From assembly GCA_034434835.1 (NCBI GenBank), contig DAOTXX010000071.1, forward strand, positions 1 through 64,000: DNA of 64,000 nt, read 5' to 3'. Position 1 is the stretch's first letter; the number at the start of each line of letters is the position of its first letter. Below the pieces are notes generated by a model, which worked only from the letters and a program-made list of their open reading frames with translations, searched no databases and was not told the DNA's origin. Both the position numbers and the translations under genes were made by a program. Source of the DNA: JBGLNJ01 sp034434835 (GTDB taxonomy: Bacteria > Chloroflexota > Anaerolineae > Fen-1058). Positions 27,307 through 36,304 of the stretch are shown here, piece after piece.

Positions 27307-28494
27307 TCACTTGACGACTATCTGCGCCTGCCCCGTCATCCCTGGACGCAACACCAGGTCCGTCGCGTCGAGATCGATTCGCACTGCAAATGTCGCCGCA
27401 TCGCCAACCGGCTGACCTGCCAGCGGCGCGATCGCCGCGACGACGCCGGTGAGCTTGACATCCGGGAACGCCTTGAGCGTGATGTTGACCTTTTGCCCGA
27501 TCGCAATGCGCCCCAGATCGCGCTCGCTCAAGTTATTGGTCACAAATTGCAGATGACTGATGTCCACCAGTGTGACGGCCGGCGTTGCGCCTGCCTGTGA
27601 GCCGGGCGCAATATCCACACTGGCGATCATGGCGTCCCACGACGCTTTGAGTTCCGTGTTGGCCAGGTCCATCTGCGCGCGGGTGAGCGCCGTCTCGTTG
27701 AGCATCACCTGCAGCTCGGCGGTGCGCACCGGGTCGCCATTCTTGAGCGAAGCGTAATTGGCCTGCGCCGAAAGATATTGTTGATACGCCGACGCCAGGC
27801 CGCGCTGCGCCGCCGTCACATTGTTCTTGGCGTCCTGCGTGATCTGCAGCATACGATTGTAAGCCTCGGCGGCGCGGGCGCCGGCTTCCTCGTATTGGAT
27901 CCGGCGGGTCTCGCTATTGGGCTTTTCCTGCAACCTCAGATAAGCGCCGTGCAATTCGCCGGCCCAATAGTCCGCCCAGAATTTGGCCTGCTGCACCTCG
28001 GAAGTGACATCAGCGCGCAGCAGCGTGGACGAATAGGTGCCTTGCGCATTGACCACGCCGAGCCAGGCCGCATTCACGGCGGCCTCGGCTGCTTTCAAGT
28101 CCGCGCCGGACTCGGCGGCGCGCCTGGCTTTGTCCAGCTCAAAGCGCGACTGCTCCAGCCGCGCCTTGGCATCGCGCACGGCGTTTTCGAACGTCAGCGA
28201 GTCCAGGCGCGCCAACACCTGCCCGGTCTTGACCGTGTCGCCAGGCTTGACCATCACCTCGACCACGCGCCCGGCGACCTGGAACCCCAACCCCAAGGCA
28301 GGCTTGATCGAGACCAAGGCCCCATCGGCATTGACGACCGTTTCGAGCACAGGCGCCGCCTCGGGCGTGGGAACGATCAAGGGCGTCGGCGTCGGTTGAG
28401 GCTTGCCGCCAATGATCGGCGCGCCGTCCTGGCAGGCCACGAGTGTTACGATCATGAGGATACACATCCCCGAGAGTGCAAGTCTGCGAAGCAT
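27307..28494 (-). CDS. RND/MacA-type periplasmic adaptor lipoprotein
   Basis: The 395-aa protein has a lipoprotein signal with lipobox LVAC (about 20). It then has a Pro/Thr linker, a biotinyl-lipoyl half-motif (VMVKPGDTVKTGQVLARLDS), a long helical hairpin (about 110-260) and barrel segments ending VLRPGMTGQAQIVVK. This is the layout of HlyD/MacA adaptors that join an inner-membrane ABC permease to an export path. ATG 28494 is preferred since GGGGGA lies 5 nt before it. It is last in a minus-strand operon after the permease (28561) and ATPase (31481). Confidence 0.85.
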   Translation of the reverse strand: MLRRLALSGMCILMIVTLVACQDGAPIIGGKPQPTPTPLIVPTPEAAPVLETVVNADGALVSIKPALGLGFQVAGRVVEVMVKPGDTVKTGQVLARLDSLTFENAVRDAKARLEQSRFELDKARRAAESGADLKAAEAAVNAAWLGVVNAQGTYSSTLLRADVTSEVQQAKFWADYWAGELHGAYLRLQEKPNSETRRIQYEEAGARAAEAYNRMLQITQDAKNNVTAAQRGLASAYQQYLSAQANYASLKNGDPVRTAELQVMLNETALTRAQMDLANTELKASWDAMIASVDIAPGSQAGATPAVTLVDISHLQFVTNNLSERDLGRIAIGQKVNITLKAFPDVKLTGVVAAIAPLAGQPVGDAATFAVRIDLDATDLVLRPGMTGQAQIVVK

Positions 28495-28510
28495 CGTCTT
28501 CCCCCACATA

Positions 28511-28558
28511 TTTCTCGTTTCACGTTTGACGTCATGACGTTTGACGTTTCACATCTCA
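28511..28558. repeat. Heptamer repeat tract
   Basis: TTTCACG, TTTGACG, TTTGACG and TTTCACA units with a 7-nt period fill most of the permease-adaptor gap. Confidence 0.6.
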
Positions 28559-28560
28559 GC

Positions 28561-31389
28561 TTATTGCGACTCGCGCAAAATCTTGACCGCCTTTTGAACC
28601 AGGAGCGAGCGCGAGGCCAGCGCCGCCGAGATGATGCTGGCCACGACGACCAGCGCCACTGTCAACGGCGCGACGACCGTGTCCACAGCAAACGTGACCG
28701 GCAACTCGGTCGTCAAGGAACCCGAGTACTGGTCGAAATAGCCCAGCGCCGCCCCGGCTGTGATGCCGGCCAACACCGCGCTCACGCTCATCACCGCAGC
28801 TTCCAGGATAAAGGTGAGCAGCAGGTGACCGTTGGGGCTGCCCACCGCCTTCATCATCCCGATCTCCATCCGGCGGCTGTTGACGGCCACGTAAATCACT
28901 GCAAACACGCCAAAGATCGCCGTAATGAATGAGATGACCGTCAGCACAACCATAAAGACCTGGGCTTGCTGAAACTGCTGCTTGAACAGACGAATATCCT
29001 CTTCCGTTACCGAGACGACCATCTTGTGCTTGAGCGTAAAGGCTGCGCGCAATGCTTTGCCCACATCTTCCAGCTTGGCGCCCGGCGCGGCGACTGCCAT
29101 AAAGCGCATCAACACTGCCTGGTCTGGATCGGGTCTGCCCTGCACAGGATCGTAGGCGATCTCACGGAAAGTATCGAGCGAGACCAAAGCCGAGCTGCTG
29201 CCGTTGCGCGCTGTCTGCTGGTTGCGCCCCATTTCGTAGAAAAAGCCTGGCATCTTGCGCACGATGCCGACCACACGCAGCTCGACGATGTGGTCCAGCC
29301 CGCGGCCGGTCACGCGGATCGTCCCGCCGAGCGGAGTGTTCAAGTGTTGCGCCAGCCCTTCCGAGATGATGACCGTGTTCTTGTCCACAATAATGCGATC
29401 CAACGCCTCTGGCCCGGTACCCAGGAACTCGACCCGGTGAGGATAGACGATGCCGTTCAAGCTGTCGGTCAGGCCATAGAAGCTGACGTTCGCACTGCGG
29501 ACATCCACCATGTCCGCCGTCTTGGCGCGATACGCATACGTCAGACCGGCGACGCGCTCCACACCTGGCACCGCCCGGAACTCGCGCACGATGCTGGGCT
29601 TGAGCCGCAAGAGCTCCTGCGGGAGGCGCGTCCCCGTCCCCACCTCGAACACAAAGCCGCCCATCATCATGCCGGTGGTCACGCGGGCATTGATCGGCGC
29701 CCCGTTACTCATCTCGATCTGGCTCGAGATGTTTGCGCCGCTTACCACCATCTCCGTGGCCAGGAACACGGGCAGCGTGGCAGACAATACGATCATCAGC
29801 GAGATCCACGTGTTGCGCTCCTTGCCGCGCTTGACGTAGCGGCTGACAAAGAACGCGCGCTTGGGCGCGACCCAATTCAGAAGCGCCAGCAATAGCCGCT
29901 CGAACGGGACGCTCAGCACTGAAAACATCATCGCCACACCGACCACCATCGTCAACAGCGATCCAAAGATCAGCACCGAGATCAATGTGATATCGCCGAA
30001 CGTAAAGGCATACTGGGAACCATAGAACATGATCACACAGGCGATCGTCAGCGACAGACCGATGACAAAGACGCGGCCCGAAGGTTGTCGTTCGCGGAAC
30101 TTGGCGATGTCGTCCAGGCCAATATTGTCCGCCGAGCCGGGGTTGATCGCGTGCATGACTTTGGTGGCCGAAGCCTGCTGCGCGGGGATCAGCGCACTGA
30201 TGCCCAACACGACCATCGCCATCAACACCGGCGGGATAATCGTGCCGACTGAAATCACCGGCTGGAATGAAGTGCCACCCAACTCGGTCAGGCTCGTGAG
30301 CATCTGAGGCGCAATGACCAGATTGTTGAGCAAGATGCCCGCCACCACGCCAATGCCCGCGCCCAACAGGCCCAGTACACCCACTTCGACGATCACCATG
30401 CTAAACAAACGACGACGTGTCGCACCGAGGATACGCAGGACCGCCATATCGCGCCGGTTCTCGATCACGTTGTTTTGAATGAGCGTGCGGACCAGCAGGC
30501 CGACGATGCCAAGCGCCATCAGGCCATATACGTTGATGAGCGCCTGCTGCATGGCAAATTGCTGTTGGCTGCCGTCGAGTGCTTTGACTTTGCCAAGATC
30601 ATAAACATAGTCATCGCCCAACGCTACCTGCACCCTTTCGGCATACTGTCGCGCCTGAAAGACGGCCACCTGCGGATTCACCGTCGAATAAATCGCCGGA
30701 TTCCACTTGACGAGCAATTGCTGCGAGCGACCCTTCAGGCCCAGCCACTCTTGTGTGAACCCCAGGTCGGCGATCACGGCATTTTGCACATCTTGCGCCA
30801 ACAGGCCCTGCTGCGTCACGATCCCGACCACGGTCGCGACGGTACGCGCGCGCGCCGCGCTGGCGCCCACATTGCCAGCGTAACCTTCACGACGAGGCGT
30901 GGGCAGTGTGTAGTACAAATCGAAGGAATCGCCCACGCGCAGATCAAAAGAGCCGGCCGTTCCCTGCAAGATCACGACGCGCCCCGGCCCCAGGTCAATC
31001 GTGCCAGAGATCGCCTTCATGTAGCCCAGCTTATCGTTCCGCCAGTCCAGCGCGAGAAAAGTGGCCGTGCCTTTGCGCGAGCCGTGCTCGACATCTGCCA
31101 TCCCGCGAAAGCGTGGGGCAACGGCTTCCACGCTGGGGACCGCCTGGCGTACGATTGCCGTGGTTTGATCTACGGCAATAAATTGATCGCCGGCGATCTC
31201 GCTCTTGGAGAGCGCAAGATCATAGCCCCCCATGCGTTGGGCGATCAGCTCGACCGAGAACTGCCGCTGGGTATCCACCACCGCGCTCAGCGTAACGACC
31301 ATGCCGACCGCAAAGACGAGCGAGAGCAAGATGAGCAGCGTGCGCACCTTGCGGCGGCGAAAACTGCGGAGAATGTACTTGAGGGTCAT
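28561..31389 (-). CDS. ABC transporter permease, FtsX/MacB type
   Basis: The 942-aa permease has an N-terminal helix (about 16-38), a MacB-type extracellular domain and a first FtsX three-helix block (about 280-400). A central helix pair (about 440-500) precedes a second extracellular domain (about 560-800), and a final FtsX block (about 815-925) contains RRMEIGMMKAVGSP. Two full FtsX blocks in one chain resemble LolE/YknZ relatives of double length. It works with the ATPase at 31481 and the adaptor at 27307 in export of an unknown substrate, such as a peptide, lipid or drug. Confidence 0.85.
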   Translation of the reverse strand: MTLKYILRSFRRRKVRTLLILLSLVFAVGMVVTLSAVVDTQRQFSVELIAQRMGGYDLALSKSEIAGDQFIAVDQTTAIVRQAVPSVEAVAPRFRGMADVEHGSRKGTATFLALDWRNDKLGYMKAISGTIDLGPGRVVILQGTAGSFDLRVGDSFDLYYTLPTPRREGYAGNVGASAARARTVATVVGIVTQQGLLAQDVQNAVIADLGFTQEWLGLKGRSQQLLVKWNPAIYSTVNPQVAVFQARQYAERVQVALGDDYVYDLGKVKALDGSQQQFAMQQALINVYGLMALGIVGLLVRTLIQNNVIENRRDMAVLRILGATRRRLFSMVIVEVGVLGLLGAGIGVVAGILLNNLVIAPQMLTSLTELGGTSFQPVISVGTIIPPVLMAMVVLGISALIPAQQASATKVMHAINPGSADNIGLDDIAKFRERQPSGRVFVIGLSLTIACVIMFYGSQYAFTFGDITLISVLIFGSLLTMVVGVAMMFSVLSVPFERLLLALLNWVAPKRAFFVSRYVKRGKERNTWISLMIVLSATLPVFLATEMVVSGANISSQIEMSNGAPINARVTTGMMMGGFVFEVGTGTRLPQELLRLKPSIVREFRAVPGVERVAGLTYAYRAKTADMVDVRSANVSFYGLTDSLNGIVYPHRVEFLGTGPEALDRIIVDKNTVIISEGLAQHLNTPLGGTIRVTGRGLDHIVELRVVGIVRKMPGFFYEMGRNQQTARNGSSSALVSLDTFREIAYDPVQGRPDPDQAVLMRFMAVAAPGAKLEDVGKALRAAFTLKHKMVVSVTEEDIRLFKQQFQQAQVFMVVLTVISFITAIFGVFAVIYVAVNSRRMEIGMMKAVGSPNGHLLLTFILEAAVMSVSAVLAGITAGAALGYFDQYSGSLTTELPVTFAVDTVVAPLTVALVVVASIISAALASRSLLVQKAVKILRESQ

Positions 31390-31480
31390 GGTTCTTTTTT
31401 TCTCACCGCCAAGACACGAAAGACGCCAGGTTTTAGTTTCTTAAACCTTTGCGCTCTCGGTATCTTTGCGGTTCAAAAGC

Positions 31481-32263
31481 TTATCGTTTGCCGCGATCCA
31501 CAATCAACTTGCCGTCGTCATCAAGGATCAACTCGCTCGGCTTGATCGTCACAGCGGGTTGTCCATCGCCATTGTTGTTTTCGGCAACGATCTTGCCATC
31601 GCGCAACTGGATGATGCGATGAGCGAACCTGGACATGCGCGGATCGTGGGTCACGTAAATCACGGTCGTGCCGCGCTCGCGATTCAGCCTGGCGACCAGC
31701 TCCATGATCTCAAAGCCGGTGACGCTATCCAGGTCGCCGGTCATCTCGTCGCCGACCAGGATAGCCGGATCGTTGGCCATGGCGCGCGCGATCGCCACCC
31801 GCTGTTGCTGGCCGCCGGACAGCTCGCTGGGATAGTGATGCGCGCGGTCCGACAAGCTGACCATGGCCATCAATTCCTTGGCGCGCTTTTTGCGCTCACC
31901 GTTTTTCATGCCGGCCAGCACCATCGGCGCTTCGACGTTCTCTTCAGCAGTAAAATTGCCGAGCAAGTTATAGGCCTGGAAGACAAAGCCCATCTTGCGC
32001 AATCGCATCCGGGCCAATGCTTCCTCGTTGAGCGCGACGACGTTTTCGCCATCCACGATGACATGACCTCGGCTGGGCGAGTCCAGTCCGCCCAAGATGT
32101 TGAGCAGCGTGGTCTTGCCAGACCCCGAAGGCCCCATCAGGCAGACGATCTCGCCGCGCTCGACGCACAACGAAACACCGCGTAACGCCTCGACGGCTTC
32201 CTTGCCCATGATGTAGGACTTGTAAACATTGTCCACGCAAATGATCGGTTCTTTATCTGCCAT
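31481..32263 (-). CDS. ABC transporter ATP-binding protein, MacB/LolD type
   Basis: The 260-aa ATPase shows Walker A GPSGSGKTTLL (about 41), the Q-loop FVFQAYNLLG, signature LSGGQQQRVAIARA (about 146), Walker B ILVGDEMTGDLD and switch His in YVTHDPRM. In Walker B the usual P-T-G is M-T-G. A C-terminal tail of about 30 residues follows the core. It is first in the operon with the permease and adaptor. Confidence 0.92.
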   Translation of the reverse strand: MADKEPIICVDNVYKSYIMGKEAVEALRGVSLCVERGEIVCLMGPSGSGKTTLLNILGGLDSPSRGHVIVDGENVVALNEEALARMRLRKMGFVFQAYNLLGNFTAEENVEAPMVLAGMKNGERKKRAKELMAMVSLSDRAHHYPSELSGGQQQRVAIARAMANDPAILVGDEMTGDLDSVTGFEIMELVARLNRERGTTVIYVTHDPRMSRFAHRIIQLRDGKIVAENNNGDGQPAVTIKPSELILDDDGKLIVDRGKR

Positions 32264-32594
32264 TTCTTTTCCTCAACTTGCCGTTGCTGTCTCTCAAGAG
32301 CATGACGAGCGAGGAACACTTGGAGTGACAGCCCAGATGGTTCAAAAGCGCTGGAAGCCAAAAATCTGGCGTGATTCTACTCCAGCTCCCCGACGGATGC
32401 TTGACCCGACGCAGACAGTTTCTTCCTTCATTTATACGTATTCCCGACGATCAAGTTGCACCATCAAGCCTCAGGCCGCTATGGGATAGCGGCCTGAGAG
32501 CCTTACGCCAAGCAAGGATACCACTAACCGACGAGATTGCAAACAACGCGTCACTAATCTGAAACACCGACCGAGCGGGTTTTGTGACGGCGAC
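32264..32594. other. Intergenic region before the ABC operon
   Basis: No gene is seen. It holds the leader of the ATPase gene and a perfect hairpin (32470-32498). TATA-rich sequence near 32428-32440 could hold the promoter, but no convincing pair was found. Confidence 0.5.
32470..32498 (-). terminator. Hairpin downstream of the sigma-factor operon
   Basis: CTCAGGCCGCTAT and its exact complement enclose GGG. It lies about 100 nt past the last gene of the minus-strand operon. No strong T-tract follows, so this is a probable rather than certain terminator. Confidence 0.5.
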
Positions 32595-33566
32595 TCAAGC
32601 TCCGTTCGAGACCGGCATCACGTCACTGTGTTGCGCTATGGCCTCACGATAGGTCAGTGTCCAAGTGGTAGATAGGTAAGCTTGGAACAGCCCCTCGATA
32701 AAGGCCACCACTGGGACCAACACAATCAGGAACAGAGGTACGCCCACAATGGCCGCCACGATCCACGAATGGCTGATCAGATAAGCCAGTCCGGCTGGAA
32801 GGCCACCCACCACAAGCGCAAGCACGATCAGCACGACGACAACTGGTATCTTGACAATGGTCCAGACGATCCCAATGGCAACGAGCAGCAGCCACATCAA
32901 CGCCGTATCGCCCAGCGAAGCGCGCACCAACGTCAGCCCTTCCCGAATCGAGGCGAACACGCCGCGCTTGCCCAACACGACTCGCCGCTGGATGTAGGGC
33001 GTGACCAACGAAAGCACCAGGGCCACGGCGATGATGAACAACACCACCATCAAGATCAGGACGACCGCTAACCCGATGCCCGTCACACGCACCGCGTCCG
33101 CCTTTACCAGCAGCAGCAACAAAGGAGAAGCAGCCAACGCCAACAAGACCAGAATGACCACCGCAACAGGCAGGCCAATCGCCAGATTGGTCAGGAACAA
33201 ACGCCATGCCTGGCGCGACCACCCCAGGCGAAAGCCGCGCCTCACGGTAAATGTTCCGCCAACACTTTCGATCTCATCCACCCCGGCAATCATGGCGGTC
33301 TCGACCACGTAGCGCACGATCGTCGTGATCACAGCCAACACGAGCACCGCAGCGATCAGGATGACCGCGATGATCAGTATGGTGTTCCAGTCAACGTTGG
33401 GCAGATCGCTCTGATTGAATCTGTACCCGGTGTTGCTTCCACCTCCTCCATTGGCGCGGAAACCACCCGCGCCGCCACACAGGACGAACAAGAAGCCAAA
33501 CAGCCACAACGCCCGATAGTTCTTGATGATGGTCCATGCACGAGACAGAATCTTGAGATGATCCAT
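32595..33566 (-). CDS. Polytopic membrane protein in the ECF sigma operon
   Basis: The 323-aa protein has about six long hydrophobic segments (about 20-38, 65-90, 128-152, 160-188, 220-262, 268-300). A Gly/Asn-rich loop lies near 40-50, and amphipathic stretches between helices include VRRGFRLGWSRQAWRLF. I do not recognise a named family with certainty; the pattern resembles DUF4013/glycerophosphodiesterase-type membrane domains. It lies 13 nt after the anti-sigma gene, so it may be part of, or regulated by, the same stress response. Confidence 0.6.
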   Translation of the reverse strand: MDHLKILSRAWTIIKNYRALWLFGFLFVLCGGAGGFRANGGGGSNTGYRFNQSDLPNVDWNTILIIAVILIAAVLVLAVITTIVRYVVETAMIAGVDEIESVGGTFTVRRGFRLGWSRQAWRLFLTNLAIGLPVAVVILVLLALAASPLLLLLVKADAVRVTGIGLAVVLILMVVLFIIAVALVLSLVTPYIQRRVVLGKRGVFASIREGLTLVRASLGDTALMWLLLVAIGIVWTIVKIPVVVVLIVLALVVGGLPAGLAYLISHSWIVAAIVGVPLFLIVLVPVVAFIEGLFQAYLSTTWTLTYREAIAQHSDVMPVSNGA

Positions 33567-33579
33567 TTTGACCTTCCTT

Positions 33580-34146
33580 CTATATCATCAGGCGCACCGC
33601 CGACGCCTGGCGATGACGCCACGCATAGCCCAGCCAGGCCAGATACAACACAGCCAGCCAGGCACTCAACGCGATCAAGAACAGCGACAATCCCCAACCA
33701 CTCCATTCAGCCGGCGGCAGCCAAGCTAACCAGCCGAATAACCAGCCTGCCAGCGCGCGACTCAGCCACCCAACTGGCTGCGCTATCCAGGGGAATGGAC
33801 CCGCTACAAGCGCCACGACCACACCCGCGGCAGCGATGAATTGCACTACTCCATTCATCACCAGCAATCCAACACCGGGCAGCCACTGGATCGGTACCGC
33901 CGAGGTTGCAGCGCGTTCCGGCAACTGTGGCTTCAGTTCGCGCCAGAACGCCGCTTGTTCTGTCAAAACCTCCTCAGGCAACCGATCAACGCCAAGTGCT
34001 CTATTCAACGACTTGAGCGCGGCCAGCTCGCGCTGGCAGACCGCGCAGGTGAGTAAATGTTCTTCCACCTGCTGTCGGCGCGCTTGGTCCAACTCGCCAT
34101 CGTGATACAGGGCCAGCCACTCGACGGGAATCGCGTGTTCGCTCAT
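33580..34146 (-). CDS. Anti-sigma factor with zf-HC2 domain
   Basis: The 188-aa protein begins with a zinc-binding anti-sigma motif, H-x3-C-x2-C, in EEHLLTCAVCQRE (about 29-38). It continues with a linker and two to three membrane helices (about 92-112, 128-143, 148-172). It should hold the neighbouring ECF sigma factor at the membrane until a signal arrives. Its ATG overlaps the sigma stop as ATGA (34143-34146), a typical sigma/anti-sigma coupling. Confidence 0.85.
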   Translation of the reverse strand: MSEHAIPVEWLALYHDGELDQARRQQVEEHLLTCAVCQRELAALKSLNRALGVDRLPEEVLTEQAAFWRELKPQLPERAATSAVPIQWLPGVGLLVMNGVVQFIAAAGVVVALVAGPFPWIAQPVGWLSRALAGWLFGWLAWLPPAEWSGWGLSLFLIALSAWLAVLYLAWLGYAWRHRQASAVRLMI

Positions 34147-34751
34147 CCGCCCTCCCCCGCTGTGATCAACAACTTGCGCAAATGACTGCGGGCGTAACTC
34201 AGCCGAGACATGACGGTACCGATCGGGATACCCAACGCCGCCGCAATCTCTGCATAAGACAATCCTTCGTACTCGCGCAAGACCAGCACCGTTCGGTTTG
34301 ACGCAGGCAATCGAGCCAGGGCACGACGCACCGAAACTCTTTGGGCCTCGATGTCAGCCTGTTCGGCGGGGCCACTGCCCTCGTCAGGCAAACGCTCGTC
34401 CAATTCCTCCGCCGGTCGCTCTCGCCGGAGCGCATCCCGGGCCGTGTTGATCGCGATGCGGCACAACCAGGCGCGCCAACTACCCAACGACTCTCGATAG
34501 CGCGGCAAGGCCAGCCAGGCTTTGACGAACGTCTCTTGCGCCACATCCTCAGCCTCTGCCAAATCCAATCCCTGGTGATAAGCCACGCTGACCATCAAAC
34601 GCTGATAACGTTGAACGAGTTGCCCATAGGCCGCCTGATCACCCGCCTGGGCGCGGGCAATCCATTCATGCTCGTTGTCATGCTCATTGGTCAGAACGGT
34701 TCCGGTCACAGCAATTGCTCGTTTCAATATCCATACGGATTTGAAGGCCAC
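34143..34751 (-). CDS. ECF RNA polymerase sigma factor
   Basis: The 202-aa frame contains region 2 (YGQLVQRYQRLMVSVAY, AEDVAQETFVKAWLAL, WLCRIAINTARD) and region 4 (LPASNRTVLVLREYEGLSYAEIAAALGIPIGTVMSRL). It matches SigW/RpoE-type ECF factors. The start is uncertain: GTG at 34751 is the longest, while GTG at 34709 would give 188 aa, closer to the family. A 4-nt overlap joins it to the anti-sigma gene. Confidence 0.9.
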   Translation of the reverse strand: MAFKSVWILKRAIAVTGTVLTNEHDNEHEWIARAQAGDQAAYGQLVQRYQRLMVSVAYHQGLDLAEAEDVAQETFVKAWLALPRYRESLGSWRAWLCRIAINTARDALRRERPAEELDERLPDEGSGPAEQADIEAQRVSVRRALARLPASNRTVLVLREYEGLSYAEIAAALGIPIGTVMSRLSYARSHLRKLLITAGEGG

Positions 34752-34841
34752 TTTATTCGATTCAAAACAGAAACCCGTTTTCTACCTGGCGAGAAAACGG
34801 GCTTTGGCCTTCCATTCTATAGATGTTCAGAAAAGATGGAT

Positions 34842-34896
34842 GGTAGGGGCAGGCCTTGCGCCTGCCCTGTGGGCGACCGCAAGGGTCGCCCCTACC
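34842..34896. repeat. GTAGGGGC palindromic element, copy 1
   Basis: GGTAGGGGC and GCCCCTACC bound two internal hairpins, GGCAGG-type and GGGCGACC/GGTCGCCC. A relative with the same ends lies at 56557-56605. Confidence 0.65.
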
Positions 34897-34924
34897 CCAA
34901 AACATTATCTGAAGGTCTATATCA

Positions 34925-35012
34925 CTGTCAACGAATATCAAACGAATAAACGAATGAACGCGCCTGGTGGCCGATTCGTTTATTCGTTGCGCCAAAGGCG
35001 ATTCGTTGACAG
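34925..35012. repeat. Nested 88-bp inverted-repeat element
   Basis: Outer arms CTGTCAACGAAT and ATTCGTTGACAG (12 bp, perfect) enclose inner arms of 15 bp (34941-34955 and 34974-34988, perfect). The ends and size suit a MITE-like element. Confidence 0.7.
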
Positions 35013-35095
35013 GTTTTCCCGCTCTCTTCTAAAAGCTGTATGATGGCCGGTAAACAAATACCATCTTCATTATCTCCTGATCAGATTTGGAACTC

Positions 35096-35124
35096 TTGAC
35101 GGCACCCACGCGAAGCGATATACT
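35096..35124 (+). promoter_or_regulatory. Promoter of the DUF4062-like gene
   Basis: TTGACG (35096-35101) and TATACT (35119-35124) are exactly 17 bp apart. A GGAGGG ribosome binding site precedes the ATG at 35154. Confidence 0.7.
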
Positions 35125-35153
35125 TTTTTCAGCATTGGCCGGAGGGACATCTC

Positions 35154-35756
35154 ATGCCGGATCGAATTCTGCTTTACATCTCCGTTGCGCCCGATTTGGC
35201 GCTCGAGCGCGAAACGCTGAGCAAGGCCGTCATCGAAATTCCCACATCGCTGGCCTGGCGCATCAAACAGACGCCCGGCCCGCATGAAAAGCTCGACCCG
35301 GTGGCAGTCGCCCGAGCCGACGTTCACCTGCTCATCCTGGGCAGCGACATCCGTGCGCCAGTGGGGGCGGAATGGCAGGCCGCCCGGCGTGCCGGTCACA
35401 CCCCCACCCTTTTCCTTAAAAATGTCCCCCACACGCCCGCCGCAACCGTATTCATCCGCGACCTCGAACGCTATGCCACCTGGCGTCTCTACGACGATGT
35501 GGCCGACTTGTGCCGCCAGACGCTCGCCCTCCTGGTCGAACACCTGCTCGAACGCGCTGACTATTATCGCATCAGTTTGAACGAACTTCAAAAGCTGCGT
35601 GCGTTTCAAAAGCAACTCGACACCGAGGTAAAGAAATCTGTTGATCAAACCCGCGGTGGAGCCGGAGCCAGCAGCGTCGTCCTGTCCCCTGAACGCTTTA
35701 TCCCGTCCGAAGGGAAATTGGTCCAGCCCAAGATGCCCAAGCACCAAAAGGAATAA
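35154..35756 (+). CDS. DUF4062-like protein
   Basis: The 200-aa soluble protein begins with ILLYISVAPDLALERETLSKAVIEIP. This resembles the start of DUF4062 domains (a hydrophobic strand, then S-x-D-L-x-x-ER), which belong to the TIR-like fold and often open STAND or defence proteins. HLLILGSDIRAPVGAEW (about 60-76) fits a second strand. The C-terminus is helical and charged and ends in a lysine-rich tail. No effector domain is attached, so its role is unknown. It has its own promoter and lies beside the PIN/UPF0175 pair, on the opposite strand. Confidence 0.5.
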   Translation: MPDRILLYISVAPDLALERETLSKAVIEIPTSLAWRIKQTPGPHEKLDPVAVARADVHLLILGSDIRAPVGAEWQAARRAGHTPTLFLKNVPHTPAATVFIRDLERYATWRLYDDVADLCRQTLALLVEHLLERADYYRISLNELQKLRAFQKQLDTEVKKSVDQTRGGAGASSVVLSPERFIPSEGKLVQPKMPKHQKE

Positions 35757-35758
35757 AG

Positions 35759-35782
35759 AAAAAAGCCCGCGCGATGGCGGGC
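35759..35782 (-). terminator. Terminator of the PIN-toxin gene
   Basis: On the minus strand GCCCGC and GCGGGC pair and are followed by TTTTTT. Nearly the same sequence recurs at 36638-36661. Confidence 0.8.
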
Positions 35783-35812
35783 CTGCCAACATGGCGCAAC
35801 TGACTGAATCCG

Positions 35813-36304
35813 TCATCCGGCTTCGCCCTGATCTTCCAAAACACGATTGTACAACTCATCGCTGATGCGAAAGCCGGCGATGTCTCGAAGCTGATCCAGA
35901 TATAACTTGACTCTGCTCACCAAACCACGCCGCTTGGCCTCGACGAGCACGCCGACTACTCCGATCACGTTCAACCCCAAGTGACGAGCTGTCCGTCGTC
36001 CCAGCCGTTCGTCCATGATCAGCAAATCAGCCTTGACCTGCACCGCCAGGGCGATGGCCTCGGACTCGCCGGGCCCCAGGTCCTGCAACAACGCAGTGAC
36101 GAGTTGACGATCAGTAACCGCATGACGCTCAATCCAACTCGCCTGGAGCACTCCCCCACGACCAGGTTGATCGCCCCCGGCCACCGCAACTTCATCCCAG
36201 ACTGCCGCAGGCACCCAAACTGCCGCGTACAGTTGGCGCAAAAGTTCGACCTGATGGATAAACGACAATGCCGCAAGCGGCGAAGCATTGGAAACGACTA
36301 TCAT
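35813..36304 (-). CDS. PIN-domain (DUF3368) putative toxin ribonuclease
   Basis: The 163-aa protein shows the DUF3368 PIN layout: N-terminal VVSNASPLAALS, then GPGESEAIALA (about 97), DLLIMDERLGRRTA (about 113-126) and a helical end. Acidic residues E100, D113 and D117 suit the PIN metal site. The first Asp of classical PIN domains is replaced by Asn, as is usual in this subfamily. Its start overlaps the UPF0175 gene by 4 nt (36301-36304), the usual antitoxin-toxin arrangement. Confidence 0.8.
   Translation of the reverse strand: MIVVSNASPLAALSFIHQVELLRQLYAAVWVPAAVWDEVAVAGGDQPGRGGVLQASWIERHAVTDRQLVTALLQDLGPGESEAIALAVQVKADLLIMDERLGRRTARHLGLNVIGVVGVLVEAKRRGLVSRVKLYLDQLRDIAGFRISDELYNRVLEDQGEAG

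Larger units (their letters stand above)
34752..35095. other. Intergenic region packed with inverted repeats
   Basis: No gene is seen. A hairpin at about 34768-34799 (AACCCGTTTTCT arm), a GTAGGGGC element (34842-34896) and a nested 88-bp inverted repeat (34925-35012) lie between two divergent genes. Confidence 0.6.

Noticed and set aside
34675..35043. 122-aa plus frame with VGAGLAPALWATARVAPTP
   Set aside because: This is the usual false translation of the GTAGGGGC palindromic repeat, not a gene.
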